Position numbers and translations under genes: made by a program
In this document: piece after piece, positions 1 to 8,466 of the stretch
How positions within the stretch are numbered: position 1 is the stretch's first letter
Layout of the letters: every line of letters begins with the position of its first letter
The notes under the pieces: generated by a model
Told to the model about the DNA's origin: nothing
The model's database searches: none
The model's input: the letters and a program-made list of their open reading frames with translations, nothing else
NCBI GenBank assembly: GCA_964639245.1
Contig: CAZXCU010000001.1
Location: 496,001 to 560,000 of the forward strand
Direction: 5' to 3'
From: SB15 sp964639245
GTDB lineage: Bacteria > Chloroflexota > Anaerolineae > Aggregatilineales > J027
Length of the DNA: 64,000 nucleotides

Positions 1-30
1 CGTCCTAAGCTCCTTATCGTCACTTGAAAT

Positions 31-2889
31 TTATTCCATTGGTGGAATCAGCACACTTTCGATAATGTGAATCACCCCATTGGTGGCGGTCACATCGGCA
101 AGCACGACCTTGACACCATCCACCAGCACATTGCCGTCTCCGTCCACTGTTACCGCCAGTTCATGACCTTCATACAGGGTTGGAATGGTTTGACCATCCA
201 GCGCGGCTAAATCTTCGGCGGTGTATGCTCCGGTGACCACATGATACAGCAGAATGTTGTTCAGCAAGGTTTCATCATTCATGGCTGCGCTGAGGGTTTC
301 CGCCCCCAGAGCATTAAACGCATCATTGTTCGGGGCGAACACGGTGAACGGCCCTTCACCCGCTAAGGCTTCGGTCTGGTCGGCAATTGTCACTGCCGTC
401 ACCAGCGTCGATAAATCTTCGTTGGCAATGGCGGTGTCGACAATTGTTCCCACCGGGGCAGAGGCTTCTTCGGTGGCAGCAGGAGCAGCTTCCTCAGTAG
501 CGGTTTCAACCGGGGCTTCTGCGGTAGCTTCAGTTGCGCCTTCCGCGTTCAAATTGATGATTTCTAGGGTGTATTCGCCCGCAGAGGCATCTTCAAACGT
601 TCCGACTTCAATATAGATGGTTTCATCTTTGTCGCCTTGCAATTCGGGAATTTCAGAATTGGGCGCGTTGGTTTCACCATCATCATTTTCGAGGACGGGT
701 TCTTCTTCCCCTTCCAGATACAACCAGAGATAGGTATCGATCTCACCTGTGGGATCAGATAGACGGATGGTAAACAAGTCCGCCGCCGTAATCGGGAGAG
801 CATAGCGCACACGCTGATTTTCTTCCAGTGTGCCGCTAATCGTCTCTCCGACTGCGATTGCACCCCCGTCGATAATTTCAGCCGCCAGCGCTTCTGTTAA
901 ATAGGCTTGGGCGGTTTCTAAAATCGGGTCGCCTTCGCTGAACAGGGTTTCTTCATCTACCGGAACATCAATCGTCGGGGGAACACCTGTGCCTTCAATG
1001 TGAATTTCATTGTCTGCCCCCACCGCACGTCCGACAGTGAATTGATTAATCAGACCTTCCGGCATGGCAAATTGTTTGATGCCACCGCCCAAACCGCCTG
1101 TCGGATACTGCCCGACCACCGCCGCGCCCGCCAACGTCATGCCATAGGTGAAAAATTCACACATGCTGTAACAGGAAGGGCCAATCAACACCGCCACTTC
1201 ACCCCGATAGCGGTCAGCTTCCGCCGATGGCAAAATGGTTGTGTCATAGAGAGGGTCAAATTCAAAACGGTCAATATCGGCATAATAAAAGGCGGATGTT
1301 CCGGCGTAGGTCACTTCATCAAAGAAATAACCCATCATCACATTGCCAATATCGGGCGACCCCCCACCATTTTGACGCATATCAATGATGATGCCGGGAA
1401 CTCCATTGGCGTTGAAGGTGCGAATTGCCCGTTGGAACAAGGCCAACGAGAGGAAATTGTCGTCGCTAAAGCTATAAATTTTAATGTAGCCATAGCCACT
1501 GTCCAGCAGTTCAAATTCAACGGGCAGTTCGTAGCCGGTCAAGCCCGTATTGAACGATGAAAAACTGAAACTTTGCCGTTCCTCAATCGTGGTGAGTGTA
1601 ACCGTTGTCGGTTCGGCGGCCTCAGGATTTTGATAGGTGACTTCGACATCTGTGCCTACCGGGAAACGAATCGCATAGCGCAGTTGTTGTAAGCGCAAAT
1701 TGTCCGCATTGCTGAACGGGGATGACCAAGGTACATTTTCGCTCACCACGTCCGCCGTGGGACGACCATTAATTTGCAAAATTTCCGCCCGCAGTTCGAT
1801 TCCCGCTTCTGCTGCCGGGCCGCCTTCCAGAATGTAGTTGGTGATAATCCGCCCATCATCCAATTCGCGGATTGCCATGCCCAGACCACCGCCCGTTTCT
1901 TCAACGAATTTATTGAAGACAGGATCTTCATTAAAAGCGCTGGTGCCAATATGTCCATCGGGAATTTCCCACGATAGTTCGTTCATGGCAATCAAATAGG
2001 CATCGCGGTCTTGGTTGGCTTCGGCCTCTTCAAACCGGGGACGGTATTCCGCAATCAGCGCGTCCCAATCCACATTTTTGAATTCCGTGAAGGCATATTC
2101 ATTCCGCATCATTGCCATCATGGCATCAAATGCTTCGGTATAGCTCAAGCTGGAAAAATCGGTAAATTCGGTGCCTTCCGATTCGACAATGTTAACTTCG
2201 GCTTCATGGGAGCCAATGAAAGTAAAGGGATCCGTCGAAAAATCCACCACCGTATATCCGGCGGGAAGGGTCACAATCGGGTCATCTTCGGTGAAAAGTT
2301 CGCCGTCTTCGCCAAAACCGGAAGGGAAACCTTGCCCTTCTTCGGGCGCAAAGACAATCATCCGCCCACCGTTAATTTGATATTGGGTTTCAAAATCTTG
2401 GCTGAGGGTCAATGAACTGTAGTAAATAAATTCACGTTCATCAATCAGGGGATCGTCAATGCCGTTGAAGGTAAACGCCAGCACAAAGACGGAAACACCA
2501 GCGTCCTCTTCTGCATCATTATCAACATCGTGCAGCCCACCGGAGGGGTCAATCGGCAGCAGCAGTTCATATTGCAGCGGCCCTTCGCGGATGTCGCTCA
2601 GGCTTTGCGCGAGAATCTGGGTTGAATTCACATCCAGATATTCGGTGCTAAAGTCGAACCCGTCTTCCACAAAAATATTCGACGCATCGCCCATGAAGAC
2701 CACCGGTTGAATGCCGTAATCGGGCAAAGAGGGGTCACTGTAAGCATATTCCCCGCGAATGATGGCGACACCGCCTTCATCATCTTGAATTTCGGCAGGA
2801 GGGGGGGCATCGTCTTGGGCAACCAGCACACCGGGAAGCAACCCAACGATGAGAAGGGTGAGTAACAAAAACTTGCGTGTTCGGTGCAT
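31..2889 (-). CDS. Secreted S41-family peptidase with PDZ, PPC and fasciclin domains
   Basis: About 952 residues. An N-terminal signal peptide (hydrophobic core LLLTLLIVGLLPG, then LVAQ) indicates export. A PDZ-like segment lies around residues 335-410 (GLGMAIRELDDGR) and the S41 core follows. The stretch near residues 571-582 (GPSCYSMCEF) fits the S41 nucleophile region, the Ser before Met-Cys-Glu being the likely catalytic Ser. Around 690-795 is a PPC-like beta domain (IYIEVGTFEDASAGEYTLEI), and the last ~135 residues form a FAS1/fasciclin domain (FTVFAPNNDAF, LLYHVV, NGVIHIIESVL). I infer an extracytoplasmic protease carrying adhesive modules. The ATG at 2889 is preferred over 2895 because GGGAG sits seven bases before it. 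The S41 and FAS1 calls are strong; the substrate is unknown. Confidence 0.88.
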   Translation of the reverse strand: MHRTRKFLLLTLLIVGLLPGVLVAQDDAPPPAEIQDDEGGVAIIRGEYAYSDPSLPDYGIQPVVFMGDASNIFVEDGFDFSTEYLDVNSTQILAQSLSDIREGPLQYELLLPIDPSGGLHDVDNDAEEDAGVSVFVLAFTFNGIDDPLIDEREFIYYSSLTLSQDFETQYQINGGRMIVFAPEEGQGFPSGFGEDGELFTEDDPIVTLPAGYTVVDFSTDPFTFIGSHEAEVNIVESEGTEFTDFSSLSYTEAFDAMMAMMRNEYAFTEFKNVDWDALIAEYRPRFEEAEANQDRDAYLIAMNELSWEIPDGHIGTSAFNEDPVFNKFVEETGGGLGMAIRELDDGRIITNYILEGGPAAEAGIELRAEILQINGRPTADVVSENVPWSSPFSNADNLRLQQLRYAIRFPVGTDVEVTYQNPEAAEPTTVTLTTIEERQSFSFSSFNTGLTGYELPVEFELLDSGYGYIKIYSFSDDNFLSLALFQRAIRTFNANGVPGIIIDMRQNGGGSPDIGNVMMGYFFDEVTYAGTSAFYYADIDRFEFDPLYDTTILPSAEADRYRGEVAVLIGPSCYSMCEFFTYGMTLAGAAVVGQYPTGGLGGGIKQFAMPEGLINQFTVGRAVGADNEIHIEGTGVPPTIDVPVDEETLFSEGDPILETAQAYLTEALAAEIIDGGAIAVGETISGTLEENQRVRYALPITAADLFTIRLSDPTGEIDTYLWLYLEGEEEPVLENDDGETNAPNSEIPELQGDKDETIYIEVGTFEDASAGEYTLEIINLNAEGATEATAEAPVETATEEAAPAATEEASAPVGTIVDTAIANEDLSTLVTAVTIADQTEALAGEGPFTVFAPNNDAFNALGAETLSAAMNDETLLNNILLYHVVTGAYTAEDLAALDGQTIPTLYEGHELAVTVDGDGNVLVDGVKVVLADVTATNGVIHIIESVLIPPME

Positions 2890-2974
2890 GAACATTCTCC
2901 CGAAAGTTAATTTTCCATGCCCCTAATATTAACGCAGATAGAATGTTCCCCAAATTTTTACAGCTTAAAATCAG

Positions 2975-3952
2975 TTAAGAAAGCTCAAAGCGCATGTGCA
3001 TCAAGGTGCGTTCGGCCTCAAACCCGTAATAGCGGAAAATTTCCTCCGCGTGTAAATCATCGGCGGGGTGTTCGGTCAGCGCGCCGCGATATTGGGCGGA
3101 GGCTTGCCGCAGGAGATAATTTACCAGCGAATTTTCAAGCTGTCCCTGCTGTTCAGGATGCACCAGCAGATCAAATTTGAGATAGGCTGACCCGAACATG
3201 ACCTGTGTGAGCAGCACCGCCTCCAGATGATTTTTCCCGCGTACCACCCAGTGTTCATTATTGCTAGGGTTTAATAGGCTAAAAATCGAAGGACGAAAAC
3301 TGCTGCTATGATTTGGGCGTAGCCAACCCATCCCCCCATGTTCCTGAGGACGCACCCGTTCGGCCAATTCATATTCCGCTTTCCATTCGTGCAAACTGCG
3401 GTAGGTGATTTGGGGCAGGTGGTCATGCAAACGGGGGGTATGGTCGGTAAAACGCCAGCGCCAGCGTGTAAAAGTGCGTTCTTCATGAAACCCCAATTTG
3501 TAATAAATATGCTGTGCCGTTCGGTTGAGGGCATCTACCTGTAAAATAGCCGATTTCCCATGCCAATTCACAATGCGTTCTAAGGCGTGCTGACACAAAA
3601 TCGTCGCAATGCCATGTCCGCGATAATCGGGATGTACCGCCACGTTCGCAATCACCCATGTATTTTCATAACCGGCCCGCGAAATAGACACATTCCCAAC
3701 AATTCGCCCATCTTCGACCCATACAAACCCCTGCATGAGCGCTTTTATCATCCTGTCCATGCCTTGCAAAAACCACAGAATCGGGCCAGAACGGGCTAAG
3801 GTTCGCATTTCTCGAATCGCCATCCGTCCACTGTAATCCATATCGGTAAAACTAAGTTCCAGCAGTTCGGCAATTTGTCCGAGATCCTGCCGGATATTGA
3901 CCGGACGCACACCATTATATTTTTTACTGGCTTGCAGGGTTAGGGAGGCCAT
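2975..3952 (-). CDS. GNAT-family N-acetyltransferase
   Basis: 325 residues. The N-terminal half holds a clear GNAT motif A (VAVHPDYRGHGIATILC, about residues 100-116), the acetyl-CoA pyrophosphate loop, followed by the motif-B-like segment with NRTAQHIYYKLGF. The C-terminal half looks like a second, degenerate GNAT fold (LLVHPEQQGQLENSL) without a full R-G-x-G loop. Substrate cannot be predicted. It sits between the S41 peptidase and a glycosyltransferase gene on the same strand, with a 38-base gap to the latter, so co-transcription with the upstream glycosyltransferase is possible. Confidence 0.8.
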   Translation of the reverse strand: MASLTLQASKKYNGVRPVNIRQDLGQIAELLELSFTDMDYSGRMAIREMRTLARSGPILWFLQGMDRMIKALMQGFVWVEDGRIVGNVSISRAGYENTWVIANVAVHPDYRGHGIATILCQHALERIVNWHGKSAILQVDALNRTAQHIYYKLGFHEERTFTRWRWRFTDHTPRLHDHLPQITYRSLHEWKAEYELAERVRPQEHGGMGWLRPNHSSSFRPSIFSLLNPSNNEHWVVRGKNHLEAVLLTQVMFGSAYLKFDLLVHPEQQGQLENSLVNYLLRQASAQYRGALTEHPADDLHAEEIFRYYGFEAERTLMHMRFELS

Positions 3953-3990
3953 GAGTACCGTCTTTGCGAAGTTTTAAACACTTTTAATCA

Positions 3991-5139
3991 TCATAGCAGA
4001 GATTGGGGTTGCTGAAACTGAGCATATTGATAAATTTCATCGACAATTTCCCAGACCGCATTGGGACGGGCTAACTTTTTGGCATTTTCGGCGCGGCGTT
4101 GCAATTCTTCGGGATGTTCATTCAGCCAATCTTCCACCGTGTTTGCCACCGCCTGCGGGCCACGCGCCAGCACCCCCGCCTCATTTTTGATGACATATTC
4201 CACATTCCCGATTTCCTGACCCGGAATCGCGCCGCTAATGATAATCGGTAGTCCGGCGGTACACGATTCCATGATGGTTGCCGGGCCAGCTTTGGTCACA
4301 ATCATGTCCGAAGCCGCCATCAGCAAAGGCATAAAATCTACAAAGCCATAAATTTTAGTCGGTTGATTCCACCGCGTACTTTCCAATTGTTCCCGCAATT
4401 TCTGGTTGCGTCCGGCAATGATGAGTAGTTGACAGCGTAATTTTTTGTTATTAATTGCCTGTGTAATCCGATACAACGGCCCCATGCCCTCCCCGCCGGA
4501 AACAATCAATACCGTTGGTAAATCTTCATCGATTTGAAGTTGCTGACGGGCATCTATTTTGCTGGTCAGGCGTTTCATGAAATTCGGATGGACAGGTAGC
4601 CCTGTGAGGTGAAGTTGGTCACGCCGCAACCCATATGCTAAACCGCGTCGGTAGGCGGGTTCAGTGGGGACAAGGCAGCGCGTTGTTTTTTTGTCATACC
4701 AGAACGCATGAGGCCATACTAAGTCCGTCACCACCGTGACAAAAGGCGGGCAGGTGGCTTGCGATTGCAGCACTTTTAACACCGGACGGGTAATCAGTGA
4801 ATGGACACACAACAACACATCAGCGGGATGGTCACGGAATAATTTTTGAATATTGTTGCGCCATGAAAAATAGGTGGATTGAATCACAAAACGGCTGCGG
4901 AAGGGTGCGTCGCTCATAATATAGGTCAAGCCCCACAGCCTAGCCCCATAATTCACCCAGATAGGATAAATTTCCGGCGCATATTTGAATGGAAAAGGGC
5001 TGTAATGACGGAACACATCGACCATCGTAAAATCGAGTTCGCCGGGATACCTTTCCTGGGAAGCCGCCATAATTGCTTCGGCGGCGGCGCGATGCCCTCC
5101 CCCGGTATCCGACATCAAAACAAGGACTCGTTTAGTCAT
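3991..5139 (-). CDS. MGDG synthase/UgtP-like glycosyltransferase (GT28-like)
   Basis: About 382 residues from ATG 5139. The N-terminus LVLMSDTGGGHRAAA is the glycine-rich acceptor loop of the monogalactosyldiacylglycerol synthase / processive diacylglycerol glucosyltransferase family, and the segment VTKAGPATIMESC (about residues 278-290) is the nucleotide-sugar binding region shared with MurG. Expected role: transfer of a hexose from a UDP-sugar to diacylglycerol at the inner membrane face, giving glycolipid; the sugar cannot be decided. A longer frame reaches 5181, but ATG 5139 overlaps the stop of the upstream DUF951 gene by eight bases (ATGACTAA), typical of translational coupling, and the conserved domain begins right after it. 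Confidence 0.85.
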   Translation of the reverse strand: MTKRVLVLMSDTGGGHRAAAEAIMAASQERYPGELDFTMVDVFRHYSPFPFKYAPEIYPIWVNYGARLWGLTYIMSDAPFRSRFVIQSTYFSWRNNIQKLFRDHPADVLLCVHSLITRPVLKVLQSQATCPPFVTVVTDLVWPHAFWYDKKTTRCLVPTEPAYRRGLAYGLRRDQLHLTGLPVHPNFMKRLTSKIDARQQLQIDEDLPTVLIVSGGEGMGPLYRITQAINNKKLRCQLLIIAGRNQKLREQLESTRWNQPTKIYGFVDFMPLLMAASDMIVTKAGPATIMESCTAGLPIIISGAIPGQEIGNVEYVIKNEAGVLARGPQAVANTVEDWLNEHPEELQRRAENAKKLARPNAVWEIVDEIYQYAQFQQPQSLL

Positions 5140-5320
5140 GCGGTTTCTCGACTTTTTTGACTGCTTTTTCAAATTTAGCACGCGGCATCAATTGGCGACG
5201 CTCACAGCCCACACAGCGCACCCCAATATCCGCCCCAATGCGATACACCACCCACCGACTGCTCCCGCACGGATGCGCTTTTTTCATCACCACAGTATCG
5301 CCCACCTGAACATCCAACAT
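5132..5320 (-). CDS. DUF951 family small protein
   Basis: 62 residues. The pattern VGDTVVMKKAHPCGSSRW, then GADIGVRCVGC, then LMPRAKFEKAVKKV matches the DUF951 family as I recall it: a small, basic, single-domain protein found mainly in Firmicutes and Chloroflexota, possibly nucleic-acid binding. Two Cys in RCVGCERR plus an earlier Cys could hold a metal. The 3' end overlaps the start of the glycosyltransferase gene, so the two are probably translated from one mRNA. Biological function is unknown. Confidence 0.8.
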   Translation of the reverse strand: MLDVQVGDTVVMKKAHPCGSSRWVVYRIGADIGVRCVGCERRQLMPRAKFEKAVKKVEKPHD

Positions 5321-5387
5321 CGAGTCTTTAGTTCGCTTCTTTTCACGTTTAGAATGGATACATTGCGTTGGTATAAAGACGGTCTAT

Positions 5388-5505
5388 CGTCCCTATGAAT
5401 CCAAATGTAGGGACGGCATCATGCTGTTTAACAAATTAGTAGGGATACTTTTTCGCGGACGCGATATATCGCGTTCCTACTGTAGGGACAGCATATATGC
5501 TGTCC
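5388..5505. repeat. Cluster of REP-like palindromes with GTAGGGAC borders
   Basis: Three related units lie in the 277-base gap between divergent genes. CGTCCCTA (5388-5395) and TAGGGACG (5408-5415) form an 8-bp inverted repeat. Positions 5459-5474 are a perfect 16-nt palindrome (ACGCGATATATCGCGT) followed by TCCTAC. Positions 5486-5505 are a perfect 20-nt palindrome centred on CATATATG and preceded by GTA. The common theme is GTAGG(G/A)AC joined to a self-complementary core whose sequence varies while pairing is kept. This resembles bacterial REP elements. Confidence 0.7.
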
Positions 5506-5597
5506 GTGCATATCCGTATTTAAAAGTTAAACTGCATCTGCCATCCGCCAAGCCACGCAAGAATATAAATCATCTTGAGCGATTTGAGCAGGTGTGA

Positions 5598-6611
5598 ATG
5601 TCCTATCTACGCTATCGTGAAAAAATTGGTCGCTATGTCCCTTTCCCGCCGCCGATGCACTCCCCCAAACACAAGGGCGGAATCAGCCTCAAACAGCATT
5701 TGCATTTGTGGGCATGGCGCGTAGGGCTGCGAATTTGGCCTGCGACTTTGGGCAAAATCTATACTACCCGCCGTCCAATTTTCCCGATTGGCTGCCATAA
5801 CAGCGGCACAACCATCTTAGCCTTTTTGATTGGTCAGCATCCCGACATTATCAACTGGTCAGAAGCACCGGAGGTCTGGACACCGGACAACGAATTTTTG
5901 AACTGGGATATTTTGCCGAATCCGCCCCTGCCGCAACCCTTTTTATTCGATATGGATGCCTATGTGCGAACTGTCGAAAAACACGGTCATCATCTCTCCC
6001 TGATTCGGGATGTTTTTACGATGTTTGCGGTTTCGCGCCTCAAAAAACGCTTTTTGAATAAAAACCCTCATATGGCAATCAGCGTGCCGTATATTGAAGC
6101 TGCTTTCCCGGATGCTTATTACGTCCATATCCGGCGGAATGGCTATGCGGTGGTGCAGTCTTTGGTCTCGAATTGGCGACCTGTGCTGAAAAACCCACAG
6201 GGACAGGGGGGATGGGCAAAATTACGCGGCGCGATTGACCCCGTTTATTTTGATGATCCGTTGGCGTTGGTGCGGTTGTGTGCGCGATATTGGCGCGAGA
6301 TGGATGCACGGGCGCTGGCGGTGTTAGATGCGCTGCCTGACCAATCCCGCGTGTATCGCACCACCTACGAGGAAGTATGCGCCAACCCGGAAAAAATCTT
6401 ACGCGAAATTTTTGCCCGTTTTGACCTCGACCCCGCCCGTTATGACTGGGAGCAGTTGCGCCAACCCAGCCGCTACCCCTGGACGGACAATCTGCCTATG
6501 GAAAATCGCAATTTCAAATATCGGGAACGCCTCACCCGCCCAGAAATTGATGCCATTACGGATGAAGTGGGGGATGTGCTGGAAAAATACGGCTATTTGG
6601 ATGAGGGCTAA
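5598..6611 (+). CDS. Sulfotransferase family protein
   Basis: 337 residues. FPIGCHNSGTTILAFLIG (about residues 61-78) matches the PAPS 5'-phosphosulfate-binding loop of sulfotransferases (usual R-S-G-T-T), and YVHIRRNGYAVVQSL (about 174-188) matches the 3'-phosphate-binding R-D-G-R-A-V-V-S motif. It should transfer sulfate from PAPS to an unknown acceptor, perhaps a lipid or glycan. No signal peptide is seen. The Asp of the usual RDGR is Asn-containing here (RRNGY). The start has AGCAGGTG upstream. The gene is convergent with the next one, only two bases apart. Confidence 0.82.
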   Translation: MSYLRYREKIGRYVPFPPPMHSPKHKGGISLKQHLHLWAWRVGLRIWPATLGKIYTTRRPIFPIGCHNSGTTILAFLIGQHPDIINWSEAPEVWTPDNEFLNWDILPNPPLPQPFLFDMDAYVRTVEKHGHHLSLIRDVFTMFAVSRLKKRFLNKNPHMAISVPYIEAAFPDAYYVHIRRNGYAVVQSLVSNWRPVLKNPQGQGGWAKLRGAIDPVYFDDPLALVRLCARYWREMDARALAVLDALPDQSRVYRTTYEEVCANPEKILREIFARFDLDPARYDWEQLRQPSRYPWTDNLPMENRNFKYRERLTRPEIDAITDEVGDVLEKYGYLDEG

Positions 6612-6613
6612 AT

Positions 6614-7282
6614 TTAACCCTCTCCTGCTTTGCCCATCGGGTCAGAGGAAAATAGCTGCGCGATAAAATACGAATCATCCATCACCAGCAGTTGATAGGT
6701 AATGTCGTGGTGAGGGTGGTCTTCCCCCTCCTCATGGTGGTGGTCATCTTCGACTTCTATCAAATTGCTGGTCATCTGGTGACGGGCAAGCAATTTTTGT
6801 AATTTTTCTGCGAAGGGCTGCGGGGTCGTGGCAAGCAAGCCCTGTCCCGTTTTGAGCAAATTGTATAACGGCATGGCGCGGTTGAGTTCGTCCGCCATTC
6901 GCATGTTCGGGTCAAACACGCCGTAGGTTTGCCCGTAAAGCTGGTTGAGTTCAATCATAAATTCATCAATATTGTCGGGCGTGCCACGGAAATAAACCTG
7001 CACCTCTTCCGCGTTATGACGATAGAGCAGAGGATTGTCGGTACTCAGCACGATTTTGTTAAACAATCCCAGCGAAAACCGATGCTCCACCACCCCCAGC
7101 GCCCGGATGATGTATTGCCCGGTGGCTTTGAGGGCATCTTTTTCAGCTTCATATTGGGTGGTTTGTAAGATAATTTGAACCTCACGCGGAGTCCCGCCCA
7201 TCTGCGCCGCCAGCAGCACCCCCAGATTTTCTTCGGGTTGGAGCGCGTCTATAATTTTCTTCAGGGTATCGTCAGCTTGCAT
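6614..7282 (-). CDS. Hypothetical protein with a His/Asp/Glu-rich segment
   Basis: About 222 residues from ATG 7282 (MQADDTLKKII). I do not recognise the family. It has no signal peptide or membrane segment and looks like a soluble alpha/beta protein. Near the C-terminus (about residues 183-196) is a short run very rich in His, Asp and Glu (DDHHHEEGEDHPHHD), which could bind Zn, Ni or Cu. The longer frame to 7315 is less likely because its first residues overlap a REP-like GTAGGGGCAGGT at 7300-7311. Confidence 0.6.
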   Translation of the reverse strand: MQADDTLKKIIDALQPEENLGVLLAAQMGGTPREVQIILQTTQYEAEKDALKATGQYIIRALGVVEHRFSLGLFNKIVLSTDNPLLYRHNAEEVQVYFRGTPDNIDEFMIELNQLYGQTYGVFDPNMRMADELNRAMPLYNLLKTGQGLLATTPQPFAEKLQKLLARHQMTSNLIEVEDDHHHEEGEDHPHHDITYQLLVMDDSYFIAQLFSSDPMGKAGEG

Positions 7283-7454
7283 ATGAAAATTCCATCTCTG
7301 TAGGGGCAGGTACAAGGGGTTTGCATATGAGTCTTCATACGTGTGAACAAACGAACAGCCCCGATGCCCGCCCTTGACTACCGAATTCCAAAATTATACG
7401 GTGAGAAAATTAAAACTTCTATGCTGGCGTTTATTTTTGCCAAACAACAGCCTG

Positions 7455-7463
7455 TGCTATACT
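7455..7463 (+). promoter_or_regulatory. Extended -10 promoter of the eight-gene operon
   Basis: TGCTATACT at 7455-7463 is a TGn extended -10; a TTGCCA at 7437-7442 with a short 15-base spacer could act as -35. Transcription would begin near 7470, directly before ATG 7472, so the first mRNA may be leaderless. Seen in sequence; activity is inferred. Confidence 0.5.
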
Positions 7464-7471
7464 CGCAACCT

Positions 7472-7711
7472 ATGAAGACATGGCGTGAACAGTTACACAA
7501 ATTGGGCTTGTTGGATTTCGCGGGATTACTGCTGGATGTGGTCGAACCCTTGAGTCCGATTGGCGCACAGGTGTTGTGGGTTGCTCAACCAACACTGGGG
7601 TTGTTGGTCGAGTCGGAGAAAATTTCGGCATGGGCGCACCTGCTGGAAGACCCGCACACAATCGCCCGTCTTCGGGACTCATTAGCACAAGAAGATTTCT
7701 TCCATGATTAG
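7472..7711 (+). CDS. Small hypothetical protein, first gene of the pseudokinase/MutL operon
   Basis: 79 residues from ATG 7472 (MKTWREQLHKLGLLDF). No family recognised. It is a mostly helical, mildly hydrophobic protein (LDFAGLLLDVVEPLSPIGAQVLWVAQP) with an acidic C-terminus. A longer frame begins at 7343 but would run through the TGCTATACT promoter at 7455-7463, so the short form is preferred. Its stop overlaps the start of the next gene by eight bases (7704-7711), which ties it to the operon. No good Shine-Dalgarno is present, consistent with a leaderless start. Confidence 0.6.
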   Translation: MKTWREQLHKLGLLDFAGLLLDVVEPLSPIGAQVLWVAQPTLGLLVESEKISAWAHLLEDPHTIARLRDSLAQEDFFHD

Positions 7712-8462
7712 CGATGGTCTTGTCACCCTTATCATTTTGGGGAGCGCGTTTGCGACACTGTTGTTAAGTTCGCTTATCATTCGCCGCCGTCGTACCCCGC
7801 TTGATTTTCGTCTCATTGAAGCCTACCGCTTGCTGCCTCTGGCGATTGATGAGGCGGTAGAAAGTGACCGCCCCGTGCATTTTGCCTTTGGCGCATCGGC
7901 AGTGGGGCAGGCAACGACGATGCACGCGCTGGCAGCCAATGAACTGACCTTTCAACTGGTCAAACGGCTGTCCTTTGAACGTCGTTTGCCACTGGTCACG
8001 CTAACCGACCCGATCACACTGGCGATTACGGCGGATATGCTGCGTCAAGCCTATGCCGCACGGGATAACTTACCGGCGTTTCGTGCGGCAGCGGCGGCAT
8101 GGTTGCCACAGGGAGAAGGCTCGGTGGCCTATGCAGCAGGCGCAGCCAGTTTAGCCAGCGATGCCAACGCTGCTACGCAGGTCAGTTTAGGCCAATTTGG
8201 GACGGAAATTGCTTTTCTAGGCGAAGCCAGCCAGCGCCGTAACAGTCGATTCATTGCCAATGCAACCAGCGTGGAAGGGCAAGCCATCGCGTTTGCCATG
8301 TCCGAAGCGCCGATTGTGGGCGAAGAATTGTTTGCGGGGAGTGGCTATTTGCAGCGCGAAGCCACCGCCCATTCAGCCAGTCTGGTGGTGATGGATGTGC
8401 TGCGCTGGGGCATCATTATTTTTGGTATTCTGTTAGGTATTCTTACAAACGCGGTAGATTAA
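7704..8462 (+). CDS. DUF6754-like membrane protein
   Basis: 252 residues. One N-terminal transmembrane helix (LVTLIILGSAFATLLLSSLII), an Arg-rich RRRR stop-transfer, a cytoplasm-like middle domain of about 190 residues rich in Ala, and a C-terminal helix (WGIIIFGILLGIL). From memory this resembles DUF6754, a family seen in Chloroflexota; I cannot confirm it without a profile search. It overlaps the preceding gene by eight bases and is followed after four bases by another membrane protein, so it belongs to the operon. The function is unknown. Confidence 0.65.
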   Translation: MISDGLVTLIILGSAFATLLLSSLIIRRRRTPLDFRLIEAYRLLPLAIDEAVESDRPVHFAFGASAVGQATTMHALAANELTFQLVKRLSFERRLPLVTLTDPITLAITADMLRQAYAARDNLPAFRAAAAAWLPQGEGSVAYAAGAASLASDANAATQVSLGQFGTEIAFLGEASQRRNSRFIANATSVEGQAIAFAMSEAPIVGEELFAGSGYLQREATAHSASLVVMDVLRWGIIIFGILLGILTNAVD

Positions 8463-8466
8463 CCTT

